This document shows positions 8,001 through 16,513 of a DNA stretch of 32,861 nt, one piece after another; positions within the stretch are counted from its first letter, which is position 1; each line of letters opens with the position of its first letter. Below the pieces are notes generated by a model. That model was not told where the DNA came from, did not search any database, and was given only the letters and a program-made list of their open reading frames with translations. Both the position numbers and the translations under genes were made by a program. This stretch comes from Luteitalea sp. (GTDB lineage: Bacteria; Acidobacteriota; Vicinamibacteria; Vicinamibacterales; CAVVIG01). The stretch lies in NCBI GenBank assembly GCA_009380045.1, contig WHSN01000026.1:1-32861 (forward strand). The letters are read 5' to 3'.

Positions 8001-11000
8001 CCTGCCGCTGCGTCGGCAGCGTGTTCCGCTGCGCCGCGCCGACCGTCAGTCGCTGCGCGTGCTCGCCCGGCGCACGTGGCGATTCTTCGACGATCTCGTC
8101 GGCCCTGCGGATCACTGGTTGATCCCGGACAACCTCCAGGAGAACCGGCGCGAGCTGATCGCGCATCGCACATCGCCGACCAACATCGGTCTTCAACTGC
8201 TCTCGACGCTGACCGCCTACGACTGCGGCTACCTGAGCTTCGCCGGCCTCCTCGACCGGCTCGAGCCGACGTTCGCCTCCCTGCTGCAGATGCCGCGATA
8301 CCGCGGGCACTTCTACAACTGGTACGACACCAGCACGCTCGCACCGCTGACGCCGGCCTACATCTCGACCGTCGACAGCGGCAACCTGACGGGCTACCTG
8401 ATCGCCCTCCGCGCCGGCTTGTCGGACGCGGTGGAACATGCGCCGATCGTCGCTCCCTCGCTGCTCGATGCGGTGAACGATCTGGTCGATCTGTTCGACG
8501 ATGAAATCGGACGGGTCATGGCCGAAAGCCGCGCGACCGCGGGCGCGAGCCGGGCGATGAACCGGGAGATCGCCAACGTGCGGGCGCAGATCGAGGATCG
8601 GCCGGCGACGCTGGCGGGTTGGAAGAAGCTGCTGCCTCAGGTGCGCGACCGGTTGTCCGCCCTCGGTGTGTTGCTTCACGAGCTCGAAGAGCCGCTGCTG
8701 GCCACGGCCGCGTCAGGCGCATCACCAACCACCGTGAGCGAAGCCGGCTATTGGCTGGATCGGGCCGCAAGCATCGTCGCGGGCGGGCAGGCGGACCTCG
8801 AACGGCTGGCGCCGTGGATCGACCACCTGGCGGCGCCGCACAACGGCTTCACCGCGCCGGTCGCGGTGCCGAGCCTCGGGCGGCTGGTCGCCTGGGGTGA
8901 GCGGATCAGCCGGGGCGATGTCTCCAGCCCCCTCCGCGCCGAAATCGAGCACGCCTGGGGCAACGCCGCCGATCTGATCGATCGGGCCGTGCGTCTGGGT
9001 GAGCTTGCCGACGACCTCGTCGTCGAAACCGAGTTCGCCTTTCTTTTCGATCCGGTACGCCGGCTGTTCTCGATCGGGTTCAACGTTGCCGATGGCCGGC
9101 TCGACTCCTCGTACTACGACACGTTGGCGTCGGAGGCGCGGCTCGCCAGCTTCGTTGCCATCGCCACCGGTCAGATTTCGCACGAGCACTGGTTCAAGCT
9201 CGGACGATCGCTCACCCCGGCTGGCAATCTGCGCGCGCTCCTGTCGTGGAGCGCCTCGATGTTCGAGTACTTCATGCCGCTTCTCGTGATGGAGTCGCAT
9301 CCGGGCACGCTGCTCGACGAAACCTACGCCGCGGTGCTCAAGCGGCAGGTCCAGTACGGCGCGCTGCGCCGGGTGCCGTGGGGCATCTCGGAATCCGCCT
9401 ACAACGCGCAGGATCTCGAAGGGAACTATCAGTATCGCGCGTTCGGCGTCCCCGGCCTGGGTCTCAAGCGCGGCCTGGCCGACGATCTCGTCGTTGCCCC
9501 CTACGCCAGCGTCATGGCGACCGGGCTCGATCCGGAAGCGGTGGTCGCCAACCTCGCGCGGCTGCGTACCGAGGGCATGGCCGGCCGCTACGGCTATTAC
9601 GAGGCGATTGACTACACCGTCGACCGCCTGCCGGCGAACGCCACGGGAGGCGTAGTGCTCCGCACCTACATGGCGCACCACCAGGGCATGATTCTGGTGG
9701 CGCTGAACAATGCGCTGCACGACGCCCCGATGCAGCGGCGCTTCCACGCCGACCCGCGGGTGCAGGCGGCCGCACTGCTGCTGCAGGAGCGCATTCCCCG
9801 CCTGGTTCCACTCACCAACCCGCCGATCGAGAAGGCCGAGCACGTGCCGTCGACGCGACGTCAGCATGCACCCTTCGTGCGCCGCTACGTCACCCCGCAC
9901 ACGCTGACGCCGCGCACGCATCTGCTCTCGAATGGCTCGTACGCCGTGATGCTCACCAACGCCGGCGGAGGCTACAGCCGGCGCCAGAATCTGGCGCTGA
10001 CCCGGTGGCGCGAAGACATCACCACCGACGACTGGGGCAGCTTCCTCTACGTGCGCGACCTGGACACGCGACGGGTCTGGTCGACCACCTATCAGCCGAC
10101 CGCGATCGAGCCGGACGACTACGAGGTCAGCTTCGCGCCCGACCGCGCCGTCTGGAGGCGCGTCGACGGCGACATCGAGATCAGGACCGAAGTCGTGGTG
10201 TCTCCGGAGGACGATGCCGAATTGCGGCGGGTTTCGCTGACCAACCACGGCCGCCGGGTTCGCAGCTTCGACGTGACCAGCTATGCGGAGGTCGTCCTCG
10301 CTCCAGCCGACTCGGACCTGTCGCATCCGGTGTTCAGCAACCTGTTCGTTGAAACCGCCGCGGTCCCCGGCCGCGACGCGCTGATCTGCGTGCGGCGCTC
10401 GCGCACCGGCGGTCCCCGACCGTACCTGGTTCACGTGCTCAGCGGACATGGACACCTCGGCGGGGGGATCGAATACGAAACCGACCGTGCGCGCTTCATC
10501 GGCCGCGGCCGGACACTGGCCAATCCGCTCGCGTTGTCCACCACCGAGGCGCTCTCCAATACCACGGGCGCCGTGCTCGATCCGATCATCAGCCTGCGGC
10601 AGACGCTGCGCATCCCCGCCGGCAGCACCGCCCGTCTCGCCTTCACCACCGCGTTCGCCGACAACGAGGACGCCGCGCGGCAGCTGGCCGAGAAATACCA
10701 CGACCGCCGCGCGGTCGCCCGGGCGCTGGCGCTCGCCACCACGCACAGTCAGGTCGAGCTGCGTCACCTCGCCTTGACCGTCGAGGAAGCCTCCCGCTTC
10801 CAGCGGCTCGCCGGCCGCATGCTGTACGGCGACCCGCGCCTCCGAGTGCGCGACGCGATCGAGAGCAATCGGCGAGGGCAGTCGGAGCTCTGGAAGTACG
10901 GCATCTCGGGCGACGTGCCGATCCTCCTGCTGCGCCTGTCCGACGAAGCTGAATTGCCGATGTTCCGCGAGCTGTTGAAGGCGCACGAGTACCTGCGCCT

Positions 11001-13779
11001 CAAGGGGTTCGCCTTCGACTTCGTGGTGCTGAACGACCACGCGTCAAGCTACCGGCAGGACCTGCAGGAGATGCTGATGCAGATCGTCGAGGGGGGCCCC
11101 GAGCAGTCGTGGGTCGACCGCCCGGGCGGGGTCTTCCTGCGTCGGGTGGATCTGATGCCGCTCGAGGACCAGACGCTGCTGCGCGCCGTCGCGCGGGCAT
11201 TCATCGACGCCGCTGACGGGAACCTGGGCGAACAGCTGAAACGAACGCAGATTCCGTTCGAGTCCGAGCAGCCCACGGCGCCGGCGCCGCCGGTCGTTCC
11301 ACCCTCTGGCGACGCTCCGCCCGGGATCCTGCAGATGCCCGGCGACCTCGAGATGTTCAACGGCGTTGGTGGGTTTGCCGAAGGGGGACGTGAGTACGTC
11401 GTCGGGGTCCATCAGAACCAGGGTGTGATCCCGCCATCTCCCTGGACGAACGTCGTCGCCAATCCTCGGTTCGGGTTCGCGGCAACCGAGTCGGGGCCCG
11501 GCTACACCTGGTCGGTCAACAGCCACGAAAACCGGCTCACGCCATGGAGAAACGATCCGGTCAGCGATCCTCCCGGTGAGGCGCTGTTCATCCGTCATGA
11601 AGGCACCGGACAATTCTGGTCGGCAACGCCGTTGCCCTCCGGACAGGGGCTGCCGTACGTCGTGCGTCACGGTCAGGGCCATTCGTCATTCCAGCACGAA
11701 CGCCACGGCATCGGATCGATGCTGGTACTGTTCGTCCCTCCCAACGACACGATCAAGGTGTTCCGACTCGCGCTTCGGAACACGACCGCGAAGCGGCAGA
11801 CCTGCTCCGTCACGTTGTACGTCGACTGGGTGCTCGGTGAGAACCGCACGCGCTCACAGCTGCACGTCGTCACCAGCCGCGACCGGGCGACCGGCGCGCT
11901 GCTGGCGCGCAACGCGTTCCGGCGTGAGTTGTCGGAGCGGGTCGCGTTCCTCGACCTGACCCGCGGCGAACGGTCCACCGTCACCGGCGACCGGACCGAG
12001 TTCGTCGGCCGCAACGGCAGCCTCGGCCGCCCTGCCGCCCTCTCGCGCGACTGGCTGTCGGGCCGCACCGGCGGCGGGTTCGATCCCTGCGGCGCCGTGC
12101 AGGTGACAATCACTCTTGAACCGGGACAAGAGCGAACGCTCGTCGGTCTGCTGGGTGATGCGCCCTCGGTCGATGACGCGAGGGCGCTGGTGCAGCAGTA
12201 TCGACAACCCGCCAGGGTGGACGAGGCGCTGCAGGAGAGCCGGGATTTCTGGGATCGCCTGTTGGGCACGCTCGTGGTGCGGACCCCGGACGCCGGACTG
12301 AACGCGCTGCTCAACCGATGGCTGCCCTATCAGACGCTGGCCTGCCGCGTCTGGGGACGGTCGGCGTTCTATCAGTCGAGCGGCGCATTCGGCTTCCGCG
12401 ATCAGCTGCAGGACGTGCTGTCGCTGCTGCTCTCGGCCCCCGAGATCGCGCGGGCGCATCTCCTGCGGGCAGCCAGCCGGCAGTTTCCCGAAGGCGACGT
12501 TCAGCACTGGTGGCACGAGCCCGGAGGCGAGGGCGTCCGCACGCTGTTCTCCGACGATCGTCTCTGGCTGGTCTACGCCGCCCTGCAGTACGTCAGCGTC
12601 ACCGGCGACCGCGCCGTGCTCGACGAGACCGTGCCGTTCCTCGAGGGCCGGGCGCTGAATCCCGGAGAACATGAAGCGTACGAACGACCGACGGTGTCGC
12701 GCGATCAGGCATCACTCTACGAACACTGCATCCGCGCGGTGTCGGTGAGCCTGGCGACCGGCGCGCACGGGCTCCCGTTAATCGGCAGTGGCGACTGGAA
12801 TGACGGCATGAGCCTGGTCGGTCACGAGGGGCGTGGCGAGAGCGTGTGGCTGGCGTGGTTCCTGATCGCCGTGCTGCGGCCACTCGCTGACCTCGCGGCC
12901 TCGCGGGGAGAAGGGAGCCGCGCCGGCGTATACCGGCAGCACGCCAACCGTCTTGCGGACGCGGCCGAGAATGCCTGGGACGGCGCCTGGTATCGCCGTG
13001 CCTATTTCGACGATGGCACCCCGTTGGGATCACGGACGAACGAGGAATGCCAGATTGATGCGATCGCGCAGTCCTGGGCGGTGATCGCCGGAGGCGATTC
13101 GGCGCACGCGCGCCACGCGATGGACTCGACCGACCAGTTGCTGGTGAAGCGAAGCGACCGGATGGTGTTGCTGCTCGCCCCGCCGTTCGACCGGATGTCG
13201 CCGAGCCCCGGCTACATCCAGGGCTATCTGCCGGGCGTGCGGGAGAACGGGGGCCAATACACGCACGCCGCAATCTGGACGGCGCTCGCGTTCGCGCGCC
13301 TCGGAGACGGCGACCGCGCGATGGAGCTGTTCTCGATGCTGAGTCCGGCGAATCACACTCTGACGAAGGAGGCTGTCGGCCGCTACCGTTCGGAACCGTA
13401 TGTGGTCGCCGCCGACGTCTACTCGCGGCCGCCTCACGTCGGCCGCGGCGGATGGAGCTGGTACACCGGCGCGGCCGGGTGGATGTACCGCGTCGGCGTT
13501 GAGTCGCTGCTCGGTCTCACGTTGCGGGACGGGGCCCTGCACATCGACCCTTGCCTGCCGCGAACGTGGCCAGGATACGAGGCGGTGCTTCGAACGGCTC
13601 ACGGAGAGCTCCAGATCGTGATCGAGAATCCTGACGGCGTGAACAGGGGCGTGCGCACGATCGAGCTCGACGGCGAGCCACATGCGACCGCCACGATTTC
13701 GCTCGGCGACGGCCGTCGTCGTCTTCACGTCAGAGTGGTGCTCGGACCACCGCGGCAGCCCGATGCGAGCGCACCCTGA
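5044..13779 (+). CDS. Cyclic beta-1,2-glucan synthase (GT84 + glycoamylase-like + GH94 modules)
   Basis: At 2911 aa this is a full-length homologue of NdvB/ChvB/Cgs (about 2830-2870 aa in rhizobia, Agrobacterium and Brucella), an inner-membrane enzyme making periplasmic cyclic beta-1,2-glucans from UDP-glucose. Order of parts: N-terminal region 1-410; two membrane spans about 412-468; GT84 catalytic part with LDSD (Asp626/628), SHD (Asp740) and QHRWVRGDW at 772-780; further membrane spans about 815-1010; glycoamylase-like domain near 1350-1570 (YYEAIDYT, MAHHQGM); two GH94-type beta-sandwich regions (about 1620-1880 and 2100-2400); and a C-terminal GH94 (alpha/alpha)6 phosphorylase domain with GDWNDGM around 2584-2590, carrying the expected general acid Asp2587. 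All key motifs are present, with no frameshift. In known enzymes GT84 elongates and cyclises while GH94 sets ring size by phosphorolysis. Likely role: osmoadaptation or envelope function. Confidence 0.95.
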   Translation: MSEAVHAQPIPIDFRENPPPPQELYTQTQLAEHARAMAMAQAMTTADPSRARPLLPRLEKSAERLEHAYQFFSAIARSDPQPVPAEDWLRDNYHIVQDQIREVRRDLPRKFYIELPKLVDGPSGGYPRVYPIACELIVHTASRLDLETVIDFISAYQEVTPLSIGELWAVPIMLRLALVEELRRLSDGVVAARSSREQARKWASAAAAIAPDAEDALDELLHSQVDASGRLSSAFVVELLQWLRDQPPSATPAWLALQRALEAQDDSPEELLRVEHQREASVQLAMGNAITSMRLMSAIDWPVFVDRVSLVERILRRDPAGAYAEMDFPTRDRYRHSVEQLAKGSKQPESEVAEKAIELARGASSADPHNDRRHHVGYYLISRGRFTLEEHLRYHPKVRERLARFFFRHPAIGYLGTISLGTALGVASLIAYAGRQDASALDLWLVAVCVLLPVSELAISLINSVLTSQIPPRQLPKLAMRDGIPEYDRTIVVVPAIVDSEAHLLTLLHDLEVRFLANRDPFVHFALLSDFPDSRRAEEEGDESLVQVGLNRVEELNREHGPDRFYLLHRRRQWNGSESRWMGWERKRGKLVELNRLLRGATDTTYLPPAGSLTILRSMRYVITLDSDTQFPLEAARQLVGTLSHPLNRPRFDPELQRVTEGYSVLQPRVGVGVDSASRTSFAQVFAGHVGVDPYTTAVSDVYQDLFHEGNFVGKGIYDIDAFQAALDGRVPENTLLSHDLFEGLYARTGLCTDIHLVDDYPSNYLAYSARQHRWVRGDWQIVRWLWRTVPDGNGRPVRNTLPAIARWKILDNLRRSLLPVALVVLLLAGWTVLPGSSMVWAGLALLVLAFPAYVQVGRSLSSRVRGVPLREHVLAERDNLVTSALQAFLSTVFLLHQSFAMIDAIGRTLVRMLVTRKHLIEWMTADRSTHVAVSATAVLQRMAGTPLAAAALALAVGLTSPGRLPLALPVVILWAISPALSYATGLPLRRQRVPLRRADRQSLRVLARRTWRFFDDLVGPADHWLIPDNLQENRRELIAHRTSPTNIGLQLLSTLTAYDCGYLSFAGLLDRLEPTFASLLQMPRYRGHFYNWYDTSTLAPLTPAYISTVDSGNLTGYLIALRAGLSDAVEHAPIVAPSLLDAVNDLVDLFDDEIGRVMAESRATAGASRAMNREIANVRAQIEDRPATLAGWKKLLPQVRDRLSALGVLLHELEEPLLATAASGASPTTVSEAGYWLDRAASIVAGGQADLERLAPWIDHLAAPHNGFTAPVAVPSLGRLVAWGERISRGDVSSPLRAEIEHAWGNAADLIDRAVRLGELADDLVVETEFAFLFDPVRRLFSIGFNVADGRLDSSYYDTLASEARLASFVAIATGQISHEHWFKLGRSLTPAGNLRALLSWSASMFEYFMPLLVMESHPGTLLDETYAAVLKRQVQYGALRRVPWGISESAYNAQDLEGNYQYRAFGVPGLGLKRGLADDLVVAPYASVMATGLDPEAVVANLARLRTEGMAGRYGYYEAIDYTVDRLPANATGGVVLRTYMAHHQGMILVALNNALHDAPMQRRFHADPRVQAAALLLQERIPRLVPLTNPPIEKAEHVPSTRRQHAPFVRRYVTPHTLTPRTHLLSNGSYAVMLTNAGGGYSRRQNLALTRWREDITTDDWGSFLYVRDLDTRRVWSTTYQPTAIEPDDYEVSFAPDRAVWRRVDGDIEIRTEVVVSPEDDAELRRVSLTNHGRRVRSFDVTSYAEVVLAPADSDLSHPVFSNLFVETAAVPGRDALICVRRSRTGGPRPYLVHVLSGHGHLGGGIEYETDRARFIGRGRTLANPLALSTTEALSNTTGAVLDPIISLRQTLRIPAGSTARLAFTTAFADNEDAARQLAEKYHDRRAVARALALATTHSQVELRHLALTVEEASRFQRLAGRMLYGDPRLRVRDAIESNRRGQSELWKYGISGDVPILLLRLSDEAELPMFRELLKAHEYLRLKGFAFDFVVLNDHASSYRQDLQEMLMQIVEGGPEQSWVDRPGGVFLRRVDLMPLEDQTLLRAVARAFIDAADGNLGEQLKRTQIPFESEQPTAPAPPVVPPSGDAPPGILQMPGDLEMFNGVGGFAEGGREYVVGVHQNQGVIPPSPWTNVVANPRFGFAATESGPGYTWSVNSHENRLTPWRNDPVSDPPGEALFIRHEGTGQFWSATPLPSGQGLPYVVRHGQGHSSFQHERHGIGSMLVLFVPPNDTIKVFRLALRNTTAKRQTCSVTLYVDWVLGENRTRSQLHVVTSRDRATGALLARNAFRRELSERVAFLDLTRGERSTVTGDRTEFVGRNGSLGRPAALSRDWLSGRTGGGFDPCGAVQVTITLEPGQERTLVGLLGDAPSVDDARALVQQYRQPARVDEALQESRDFWDRLLGTLVVRTPDAGLNALLNRWLPYQTLACRVWGRSAFYQSSGAFGFRDQLQDVLSLLLSAPEIARAHLLRAASRQFPEGDVQHWWHEPGGEGVRTLFSDDRLWLVYAALQYVSVTGDRAVLDETVPFLEGRALNPGEHEAYERPTVSRDQASLYEHCIRAVSVSLATGAHGLPLIGSGDWNDGMSLVGHEGRGESVWLAWFLIAVLRPLADLAASRGEGSRAGVYRQHANRLADAAENAWDGAWYRRAYFDDGTPLGSRTNEECQIDAIAQSWAVIAGGDSAHARHAMDSTDQLLVKRSDRMVLLLAPPFDRMSPSPGYIQGYLPGVRENGGQYTHAAIWTALAFARLGDGDRAMELFSMLSPANHTLTKEAVGRYRSEPYVVAADVYSRPPHVGRGGWSWYTGAAGWMYRVGVESLLGLTLRDGALHIDPCLPRTWPGYEAVLRTAHGELQIVIENPDGVNRGVRTIELDGEPHATATISLGDGRRRLHVRVVLGPPRQPDASAP

Positions 13780-13847
13780 TGGGGAAAAGAACGCCGGCGT
13801 TCCTCGACCGCGACCGCCGTTGAAGCCGGTCCTGAGCTCTTCGGTTA

Positions 13848-13884
13848 GTCGCAAGGCCCAGGATTTGGTCGCAAGGCCCAGGAT
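13848..13884. repeat. Two tandem copies of a 17-bp sequence (GTCGCAAGGCCCAGGAT)
   Basis: Copies at 13848-13864 and 13868-13884 are identical, with a 20-bp period. A related 12-bp core (GATCCTGGGCCT) occurs inverted at 14724-14735, on the other side of the lipoprotein gene. Confidence 0.8.
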
Positions 13885-13949
13885 CCTTTCCGAGCCCCCA
13901 CTTGCGATAGTATCTGTCTCTCGATTTTGACGTCTTCCGTGGAGGATGT

Positions 13950-14618
13950 GTGCAACGACATATTCCTTTTCTGACGATGTTCGCAGTCGCGATCGCGGTC
14001 GGCTGCAACGACAACCCGGTAGACCCGTCGCGCGGCACGACGATGAGCATGTTCGTGAGCAGCGCCAGGAGCACCACCGGCAACCTCGGAGGCTTGCGGG
14101 GCGCCGATGCCACCTGCCAGAACCTCGCTGGCGCGGTTGGGATGGGCAACAAGATCTGGCGCGCATACCTGAGCGTCGAAAGCGACGCGGACAACAACGG
14201 CCGACCGACCGATGCCCGCAGCCGCATCGGCCAGGGTCCGTGGTACAACGCAGACTTGGTGCTGGTGGCGAGAGACCTCACCGAGCTGCATGCGCGGGCT
14301 GGCGACGCAGATCTGTTTCTGGACGAGCGTAGCCAACGGATCGCCGGCCAATGGCCCAACTCGCCACGCCCGGTCGAGCACGACATCCTGACCGGTTCCA
14401 CGGCGCAGGGAACGCTGATGCCCGGGCTCACCTGCCGCGACTGGACATCAAGCGCCCCTGACGTGGCCGCGCAGGTCGGTCATTCTGACGGACTGGGACC
14501 GAATGCCGATCCGTCCGGGGCGCTCTCCTCCTGGAACTCGTCGCACGCCAACCAGAACTGCGCGAATACCGCTCCGCGAGGAGGAGCCGGACGGATCTAC
14601 TGCTTCGCGACGAACTAG
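13950..14618 (+). CDS. Lipoprotein with DUF1554/endostatin-like domain
   Basis: A 222-aa protein with a lipoprotein signal: hydrophobic FAVAIAVGC with the lipidation Cys at about residue 19. The body shows the signature order of DUF1554/endostatin-like (C-type-lectin-related) domains: a start such as FVSSARSTTGNLGG, GADATCQNLA, WRAYLS, SRIGQGPWYN, DILTGSTAQGT, CRDWTSS and a closing GRIYCF. Cysteines in CQ, CRDW, NC and YC probably form disulfides in the mature protein. The GTG start at 13950 is chosen because GGAGG (13941-13945) lies just upstream and this frame alone encodes the lipobox. Function unknown; likely an outer-membrane-anchored surface or adhesion protein. It stands alone, flanked by short repeats. 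Confidence 0.82.
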   Translation: MQRHIPFLTMFAVAIAVGCNDNPVDPSRGTTMSMFVSSARSTTGNLGGLRGADATCQNLAGAVGMGNKIWRAYLSVESDADNNGRPTDARSRIGQGPWYNADLVLVARDLTELHARAGDADLFLDERSQRIAGQWPNSPRPVEHDILTGSTAQGTLMPGLTCRDWTSSAPDVAAQVGHSDGLGPNADPSGALSSWNSSHANQNCANTAPRGGAGRIYCFATN

Positions 14619-14914
14619 TGCCGTGCCGATTTCAACGAAGCCTTTTGGGCAACGAAACTTCGTGTTCCTTCGTGAATGCCGTCGTGACGGCAGACCGCTA
14701 CGGCAGATCGAAACGCGCCCTGCGATCCTGGGCCTGGCTGCTTCAGTGACGGCAGATCACGACGTTCACCGCCGAGCGCTCAGCTCGCCGAGCACGATCG
14801 AGGAAGCGTCTACCGCTCTGCGGTCTCGGCGCTGGACCTCGTCTCCGGCCGCGCTGATTGATCAAGGACAAGAGAACCAGATTCCGCATCGGCCTCGTCG
14901 TGCGAACCGCGGCG
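14619..14914. other. Non-coding spacer between convergent lipoprotein and SGNH hydrolase genes
   Basis: No credible gene is visible. It contains a short perfect inverted repeat GCCGTC-GT-GACGGC (about 14688-14701), recurrent CGGCAGA words, the phrase CTTCGTGTTCCTTCGTG (a low-complexity word seen in dispersed repeats of environmental genomes), and an inverted copy of the repeat core found upstream of the lipoprotein gene. Confidence 0.5.
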
Positions 14915-15712
14915 TTACCGCCCTGCCCTTGTCTCGGGCGGCGTCAGGGAAGGCGCCACCTTCCGGCTGGTCTTGGATCCGGCCTGTTGCCAGGCCTCGG
15001 TCAGCACCGGCTTGATGATGGCGGCAAACAGGTCGTAGGCGGGCGGATGAAAGTGCAGGCCATCGGGACGATAGAGCTCGGTGCGCGGCTCGCCGCGCGC
15101 ATCGAATAGCGCCGGATTGAGGTCGATGTACCCGAGGTGAGAGGTGGTTGCGGCCAGCGCTTTCAGGTCGGCGTTGACCTGGTCGACCACGTGCCAGTGC
15201 GCTCGCTTGTCGGGCGAACGGTTGATGGCGACGTAGTAGATCCGGGTCTCCGGCAGCGCCTGGTGCGCCCTGGTGAGGAAAGCCTTGATGCGGCCCGTGA
15301 TGGCCGGCGCCGGCTCGCCGGCGTTCACATCGTTGCTGCCGGTGTAGTAGACGATGATCCGGGGACGGTAGGGCAGAACGATCTGGTCCATGTAGTGAAG
15401 CACTTCCCAGGTCCGGGAGCCGCCAAACGCGCGGTTGAACACCGGCAGCGGCGCCATGTGTTCCTTCACGTTGGTCCACTGCCGGAAAATGCTGCTGCCA
15501 ATGAACAGAATCGCCTCCTTCGGCGGAGGGCTGGTGCGATCCTCGTCGAGGAAAGCCTTGATCCGATCGGCAAACCGCATCTCCTGGCCGGCGGGAACTC
15601 CCGGCGCCGCCTGCGCCGCCGTCTCGCGCGTCGTCAACAGCCCGAGAGCGCCGACGGCCAGGATGACAGCCAGGAATCTGCGGCACGAGGCGTGAAGGCG
15701 GTGGTGAAGCAT
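14915..15712 (-). CDS. Secreted SGNH/GDSL-type hydrolase
   Basis: A 265-aa esterase/lipase-fold protein exported by a Sec signal peptide (hydrophobic FLAVILAVGALGLL, cleavage near residues 33-36). SGNH blocks are clear: block I ILFIGSSIF with the nucleophile at Ser73/74, a Gly-rich block II segment NRAFGGSRTW, block III TGSND at about 124-128, and block V DGLHFHPPAY with Asp217 and His220. The ATG at 15712 has an excellent ribosome site (GGGAGGA about six nt upstream); the frame is open further upstream to 15832 but without a signal peptide. Likely substrate is an acyl or acetyl ester on a glycan or lipid, in the periplasm or outside. Monocistronic as far as can be seen. Confidence 0.9.
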   Translation of the reverse strand: MLHHRLHASCRRFLAVILAVGALGLLTTRETAAQAAPGVPAGQEMRFADRIKAFLDEDRTSPPPKEAILFIGSSIFRQWTNVKEHMAPLPVFNRAFGGSRTWEVLHYMDQIVLPYRPRIIVYYTGSNDVNAGEPAPAITGRIKAFLTRAHQALPETRIYYVAINRSPDKRAHWHVVDQVNADLKALAATTSHLGYIDLNPALFDARGEPRTELYRPDGLHFHPPAYDLFAAIIKPVLTEAWQQAGSKTSRKVAPSLTPPETRAGR

Positions 15713-15869
15713 CGTGTTCCTCCCTGTTTGCTGTGCGGTGAGCACGGCGTATTGTGCCCCAGAATTGATTCCTCCCGGCTGTCGGCCGGGGCGCCAACCT
15801 CGTCCGTAATGGGACTCCTGCGTCACCAGCATGTCGCCGTATCGTTCCTCAAGGGACGGGCGCGGCTCG

Positions 15870-16235
15870 CCGCTCTTCAGACGCTCGGCCTTGGTTCTTC
15901 CACCTCCAATGTTCGAATACCCCAGAGGTCGAGGCCATCGGTGTCGGGCTTCGGCACGAACAGCTGATTCTTTTCCCGAGCGTGGGCGGCAGCTGCGTGA
16001 TGCGGCCTCCAGTCGATGTTAAGCCGCTGCCAAATTTTGGCAGCGCCAGTTCGCTCATCACCATCGGGAATTTCACGCCAGGGATTGCCGGAAAGGCGGC
16101 CCGTACCGCGTCCAACGACACCAGCGTCTTATCCTCTAGCGTCGGGTAGTTGCTCTTCGGCGGAACGACGCCGCGATCGACCCACCCTCGAGGGCCATGA
16201 GGAGCGCTTGGGGGGTCCGTTGCCAACTGCCGCTG
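15870..16235 (-). pseudogene. Fragment of an alpha/beta-hydrolase-domain protein (frameshifted)
   Basis: On the minus strand one frame encodes VDRGVVPPKSNYPTLEDK followed by AAFPAIPGV, typical of the C-terminal half of the large alpha/beta hydrolase domain proteins of Acidobacteria. Continuity requires two frame changes: upstream ALLMALEG joins GWVDRG about 16190, and downstream LPPTLGK joins NQLFVPKPDTDGLDLWGIR about 15985. The trace then ends in a stop after GIRTLEVEEPRPSV. The rest of the roughly 500-aa protein is absent, so this is a decayed remnant and marks the start of the degenerate region. Confidence 0.65.
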
Positions 16236-16406
16236 TGCCCCTGGACCTGACAGACGATGTCCTGACCCCGGAAAGGTCCCGCGGTGCCTACCGCCTCGAG
16301 AGTTCGCGCACATTCGAGAACGGCGAGAGCCGCGTCTTCTCGATCAGGGATGACCTGCGGCGGCTGCTCGACCAGCGCTCGCCCCGCCCTCTTCCTGTCT
16401 GTAGTC

Positions 16407-16478
16407 CCGCTGAATCACTTCACCCTATGTCGGCCTTACGCACCGCTGAATCACTTCACCCTATGTCGGCCTTACGCA
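16407..16478. repeat. Perfect 36-bp tandem duplication
   Basis: The unit beginning CCGCTGAATCACTTCACCCT occurs at 16407-16442 and again, base for base, at 16443-16478. It lies between the hydrolase fragment and the 3' end of the first TonB relic. I see no gene in it; 36 bp would preserve a reading frame, but no convincing protein runs through. Confidence 0.92.
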
Positions 16479-16513
16479 TGGGCGAGGAGTCGAACTCCTA
16501 ATCATCATCCTCA

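Noticed and set aside
5587-11040. Long minus-strand frames (463, 277 and 772 aa) opposite the cyclic glucan synthase gene
   Set aside because: They are antisense shadows caused by high GC at third codon positions: no motifs, composition rich in Arg/His/Gln, and the sense strand carries an unmistakable protein.
13789-13802. Terminator after the cyclic glucan synthase gene (GAACGCCGGCGTTC)
   Set aside because: It is a perfect palindrome with no loop and no T-run, so it is a poor intrinsic terminator; its meaning is unclear.
16407-16478. CRISPR array
   Set aside because: Only two repeat units exist and they abut directly with no spacer; no cas genes are present.
16480-16502. Possible tRNA 3' end or attachment site (GGCGAGGAGTCGAACTCCTA)
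   Set aside because: The apparent T-arm has a five-base instead of seven-base loop, and no anticodon or D arm can be folded on either strand.
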